A stretch of DNA of 64,000 bases from positions 25,377,209 through 25,441,208 of the forward strand of contig CP114482.1 in the NCBI GenBank assembly GCA_027186245.1. The letters run 5' to 3'. Shown here piece after piece: positions 62,521-64,000 of this stretch. Each line of letters opens with the position of its first letter. Within the stretch, counting starts at the first letter, position 1. The stretch is from Coriaria nepalensis. Taxonomy: Eukaryota > Streptophyta > Magnoliopsida > Cucurbitales > Coriariaceae. Under the pieces are notes generated by a model, which did not search any database, had not been told where the DNA came from, and saw only the letters and a program-made list of their open reading frames with translations. Position numbers and translations under genes: made by a program.

Positions 62521-64000
62521 ATTAATTTAGAATGATTTAATGACTAAAAGAGACTCAATGACATGACTTTAAGGCTAAACAAATGCATTGTTGCCTATAA
62601 TAGATCAACTGCAAGTTATGCATGAAAGTCATGTTTAATTGCCGAATTTCGTACGAAGTGATTTAGAATGATTTACTGACAAAAAAAGATGCAAAAATAT
62701 AACTTTAAAGCTAGAAAAATGCATAGTTGCCATCAATAGATCAATTGAAAATTATGCATGAAGATGGCGTTCTAAATGGAAAAAAAGAATTGGTTCGAAG
62801 TGCCTTCAAACAATTTAATGATTGAAAAGACTGAGTGATATGCTTTTTAATGCTAAAATAATGCATTGTTGTCTTCAATAGATTAATTACGAGTTATGTA
62901 AGAAAATAATATTTGAAGGGTGAAAATAGAATTCGTTCGAACTAATTTAGAATGATTTAATGACTAGAAGAGACTCAGTGACATGACTTTAAGGCTAAAC
63001 AAATGCATTGTTGCCTATAATAGATCAACTACAAGTTATGCATGAAAGTCAAGTTTAACTGCCGAATTTCGTACGAAGTGATTTAGAATGATATACTGAC
63101 TAAAAAAGATGCAAAAATATGACTTTAAAGCTAAAAAAAATGCATAGTTGCCATCAATAGATCAATCGCAAATTATGCATGAAGATGGCGTTCTAAATGC
63201 AAAAAGAGAATTGGTTCGAAGTGCCTTAAAACAATTTAATGATTGAAAAGACTGAGTGATATGCTTTTTAATGCTAAAATAATGCATTGTTGTCTTCAAT
63301 AGATTAATTACCGGTTATGTAAGAAAATAATATTTGAAGGGCAAAAATAGAATTCGTTCGAACTAATTTAGAATGATTTAATGACTAGAAGAGACTCAGT
63401 GACATGACTTCAAGGCTAAACAAATGCATTGTTGCCTATAATAGATCAACTGCAAGTTACGCACGAAAGTCGTGTTTAAAGGCCGAATTTCATACGAAGT
63501 GATTTAGAATGATTTACGGACTAAAAAAGATGCAAAAATATAACTTTAAAGCTAAAAAAATGCATAGTTGCCATTAATAGATCAATTGAAAATTATGCAT
63601 GAAGATGGCATTCTAAATGGAAAAAAAGAATTGGTTCGAAGTGCCTTCAAACAATTTAATGATTGAAAAGACTGAGTGATATGCTTTTTAATGCTAAAAT
63701 AATGCATCGTTGTCTTCAACAGATTAATTGCAAGTTATGTAAGAAAATAATGTTTGAAGGGCGAAAATAGAATTCGTTCGAATTAATTTAGAGTGATTTA
63801 ATGACTAAAAGAGACTCAATGACATGACTTTAAGGCTAAACAAATGCATTGTTGCCTTCAATAGATCAACTGCAAGTTACGCACGAAAGTCATGTTTAAA
63901 TGCCGAATTTCGTTCGAAGTGATTTAGAATGATTTACTGAATAAAAGAGACGCAAAAATATGACTTCAACGCTAAAAAAGGCATACTTGCCATTAATAGA

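Larger units (their letters stand above)
1..64000 (+). repeat. Satellite DNA array, 419-bp trimeric higher-order repeat
   Basis: The whole window is a head-to-tail tandem array with a basic period of about 419 bp. For example, the A-monomer start GATTGAAAAGACTG falls at 416 and 835, and the spacing holds to the last unit. Each period contains three related but distinct monomers in the order A-B-C. No unit is inverted and no foreign sequence interrupts the array. A hand count on a consensus unit gives about 32% GC (A 26%, B 37%, C 32%). The period is not a multiple of three (3 x 139 + 2) and stops occur in every frame, so the array is non-coding. Arrays of this size and organisation are known from centromeric and pericentromeric heterochromatin of animals and plants. 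That location is inferred here, and I cannot name the species. Confidence 0.97.
48166..64000 (+). repeat. Diverged right segment with overlapping local duplications
   Basis: About 38 A-B-C units of nearly constant length. Most B monomers have GACTAAAAGAGACTCAATGAC and GTTACGCACG, and most C monomers have GACTTGAACGC and GTCGCGTTTTAAATG. No single longer period covers the segment, but marker pairs recur at 419, 838, 1,257 and 2,095 bp, showing several small duplications laid over each other. Units with GAAGATGGCGTTCTAAATG, a distinct C type, appear near 57,730, 62,760, 63,180 and 63,600. No gene or insert is visible to the window end. Confidence 0.83.

Noticed and set aside
1..64000. CRISPR array or other repeat-spacer system
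   Set aside because: The repeats are 419 bp with no unique spacers between them; CRISPR repeats are a few dozen bases separated by unrelated spacers.
1..64000. Ribosomal DNA, histone clusters or other tandem gene families
   Set aside because: The unit is about 32% GC, too short, has stops in all frames and shows no rRNA, tRNA or coding similarity that I recognise.
1..64000. Identity with the Tenebrio molitor 142-bp EcoRI satellite
   Set aside because: Monomer A has the same length and an EcoRI site, but length and one site are weak evidence. I cannot compare the sequences here, and the trimeric organisation with an EcoRI site only in A does not match what I recall of that uniform monomeric satellite.
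1..64000. Transposon insertions, long terminal repeats or microsatellite tracts
   Set aside because: Reading through all units, I found none that departs from the A-B-C pattern by more than the listed rearranged units.

Overview
The window is one uninterrupted block of AT-rich satellite DNA (about 32% GC, hand-counted on a consensus unit). I see no protein-coding gene, RNA gene, transposon, CRISPR array or single-copy sequence from base 1 to base 64,000. Monomers that have diverged from one another, lie in a fixed head-to-tail order and are multiplied in nested larger units are typical of eukaryotic centromeric or pericentromeric heterochromatin. The sequence does not identify the species.

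The basic unit is a trimer of about 419 bp made of three related monomers, called here A (142 bp), B (136 bp) and C (141 bp), always in the order A-B-C on the + strand. About 152 trimers (roughly 455 monomers) fill the window. The monomers share a central core (AATGCAT..GTTG, then a TAGAT..A.TGCAAGTTATG block) and a TTCGAA palindrome near the 3' end. A carries an EcoRI site inside a 14-bp dyad. B carries a 10-bp dyad that partly resembles the CENP-B box.

Above the trimer there is a second level of order. Groups of trimers have been amplified as larger blocks, and nearly all block periods are whole multiples of 419: 1-3,009 is irregular, with two oversized units; about 3,010-6,055 has period 1,676 (4 trimers, 1.8 copies); 7,380-9,930 has period 838 (2 trimers, 3 copies); 11,785-24,013 has period 4,053 (9 trimers plus one shortened unit, just over 3 copies at about 99.9% identity); 23,873-26,720 has period 1,676 (1.7 copies); 30,390-36,225 has period 2,937 (7 trimers, 2 copies, with a nested 840-bp repeat); 36,500-48,165 has period 3,352 (8 trimers, two alternating 1,676-bp halves, seven halves in all); 48,166-64,000 is more diverged, with overlapping local duplications of 419, 838, 1,257 and 2,095 bp. 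The segments between these blocks are diverged trimers.

The A-B-C order is broken in only a few units: 584 bp at 835, 554 bp at 2,255, 284 bp at 11,189 and its amplified relatives at 14,823, 18,876 and 22,929, and 211 bp at 28,241. These look like products of unequal crossover at sequence shared between monomers. The 554- and 284-bp units are the gain and loss of the same roughly 135-bp monomer. Together the blocks record repeated local expansion in steps of whole trimers. Block edges are estimates from marker variants read by eye, accurate to a few tens of bases.
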